Shown piece after piece: positions 5,219 through 5,740 of a stretch of 5,740 nucleotides of DNA (positions within the stretch are counted from its first letter, which is position 1; the number at the start of each line of letters is the position of its first letter). The notes under the pieces were generated by a model that saw only the letters and a list, made by a program, of their open reading frames with translations, was not told where the DNA came from and ran no database searches. The translations under genes were made by a program, and so were the position numbers. The stretch covers positions 1 through 5,740 of the forward strand of contig JBBSGC010000112.1 of NCBI GenBank assembly GCA_038254525.1, read 5' to 3'. The stretch is from JBBSGC01 sp038254525 (GTDB taxonomy: Bacteria; Actinomycetota; Actinomycetes; Propionibacteriales; Nocardioidaceae).

Positions 5219-5740
5219 AAGTCGATCCGCCCAGCATCGGGGTCCACCAGCCCGTACGCCTGCAGCAGCGCCGAGGCGTCCTGCGGACCGTACTGGCGGT
5301 TCATTGTCGCCGAGGCAATGCTGCGGGTGACCAGCGCCAGATCCAGATAGCGGTCGGCCACCCCGAGCCGGCCGAGGTCGACCAGCCCGGTCACGGCCCA
5401 GGTGTCTGGATCGAGCACGACGTTCGGCAGGCACGCGTCGCCGTGGCAGACCACCAGGTCGCCGGCCTCCATCGCCTCCGCGGAGCTTCGGCTGGCGAGC
5501 AGCTCGGCGAGCAACCGCTCGTACTCCGGCCACGGTCGCTGGTTGGGTTGGAAGTTGGTGCGCTCCGCGACGGAGCGGGCGGCGAGCGGCACCGTGACGC
5601 GCAGCCGGCGGCCGAAGGGGCAGGTCTCCACCGCCAGCGAGTGCAACGCGCGCAGGATGTCGGCGATGGCCGATCCGACGCGCGGCACCGAATGCGCGGG
5701 CACGTCGCAGGCCGGCACGCCCGGCACTGCCGAGGTCACC
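5191..5740 (-). CDS. APH(3')-type aminoglycoside phosphotransferase homologue, N-terminus outside the window
   Basis: APH(3') enzymes transfer phosphate from a nucleotide to the 3'-hydroxyl of kanamycin/neomycin-type aminoglycosides, with a protein-kinase-like fold in the cytosol. About 182 C-terminal residues of a roughly 260-residue protein are present, and the frame stays open to the right edge. The GTG nearest the edge is in the middle of SAVPGV, which matches the conserved region after the N-terminal lobe, so it is not the start. Counting from that codon, the catalytic loop is HGDACLPN (99-106, with D101 the expected base). The metal-binding motif is DLGRLGVADRYLDLAL (121-136), in the APH(3') form rather than DFG. 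The C-terminus FYRLLDEFC ends just as characterised APH(3') proteins do. The active site therefore looks intact. Whether it confers resistance or acts on another substrate is not shown. It converges on the VOC gene with a 28-base overlap. Confidence 0.92.
   Translation of the reverse strand, partial: VTSAVPGVPACDVPAHSVPRVGSAIADILRALHSLAVETCPFGRRLRVTVPLAARSVAERTNFQPNQRPWPEYERLLAELLASRSSAEAMEAGDLVVCHGDACLPNVVLDPDTWAVTGLVDLGRLGVADRYLDLALVTRSIASATMNRQYGPQDASALLQAYGLVDPDAGRIDFYRLLDEFC

Noticed and set aside
4751..5533. A 260-codon open frame on the minus strand across the ends of tam, the VOC gene and the aph-like gene.
   Set aside because: It is rich in arginine, glycine and alanine, has no recognisable domain and no ribosome binding site, and overlaps three genes with clear family motifs in other frames.
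5669..5677. GCCGATCCG as a further copy of the short repeat.
   Set aside because: Only nine bases match, the YGASTT part is missing, there is no tandem neighbour, and it lies in conserved aph-like coding sequence. Chance is sufficient in DNA of this composition.

Overview
This 5.7 kb window reads as a chromosomal segment from a very GC-rich actinobacterium. The codon third positions are overwhelmingly G/C, GTG starts are used, and the order rsmA – ispE – ABC-F ATPase is a familiar actinobacterial neighbourhood. The species cannot be named from the sequence. The window holds six genes, and both edges cut through a gene: rsmA has lost its start at the left edge and an aph(3')-like gene has lost its start at the right edge. 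No RNA genes, insertion sequences, CRISPR arrays or phage genes are visible.

Left block (1-3348, plus strand): the 3' part of rsmA (16S rRNA dimethyltransferase), ispE (the kinase of the MEP isoprenoid pathway) and a Uup-like ABC-F ATPase. They are packed with gaps of 9 and 27 bases and probably form one transcription unit of housekeeping genes.

Short-repeat region (3031-3400): two clusters of a direct repeat of about 22 bases, with the core GATCCGYGASTT. One cluster lies inside the ABC-F gene, in the linker between the second ATPase domain and the C-terminal coiled coil. The other straddles the end of that gene and supplies its stop codon. Both clusters run in the same orientation. This is the least conventional part of the window.

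Middle and right block (3401-5218, plus strand): a MarR-family regulator, a trans-aconitate methyltransferase (tam) and a small VOC/glyoxalase-fold protein. The tam stop and the VOC start overlap in GTGA. Near-identical 14-base imperfect palindromes (13/14 after reverse complementing one) lie upstream of both the MarR gene and tam. This suggests that the regulator controls itself and tam, as TamR does in Streptomyces coelicolor. The block would then be an aconitate-stress cassette: trans-aconitate, a damaging by-product that inhibits aconitase, is methylated by Tam, and an aconitate-like ligand releases the repressor. The role of the VOC protein is unknown.

Right edge (5191-5740, minus strand): the C-terminal two-thirds of an APH(3')-type aminoglycoside phosphotransferase homologue. 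It converges on the VOC gene, and their 3' ends overlap by 28 bases.

No clearly new multi-gene system is present. The observations most worth following are the coding repeats in the ABC-F gene and the paired operators of the MarR/tam unit.
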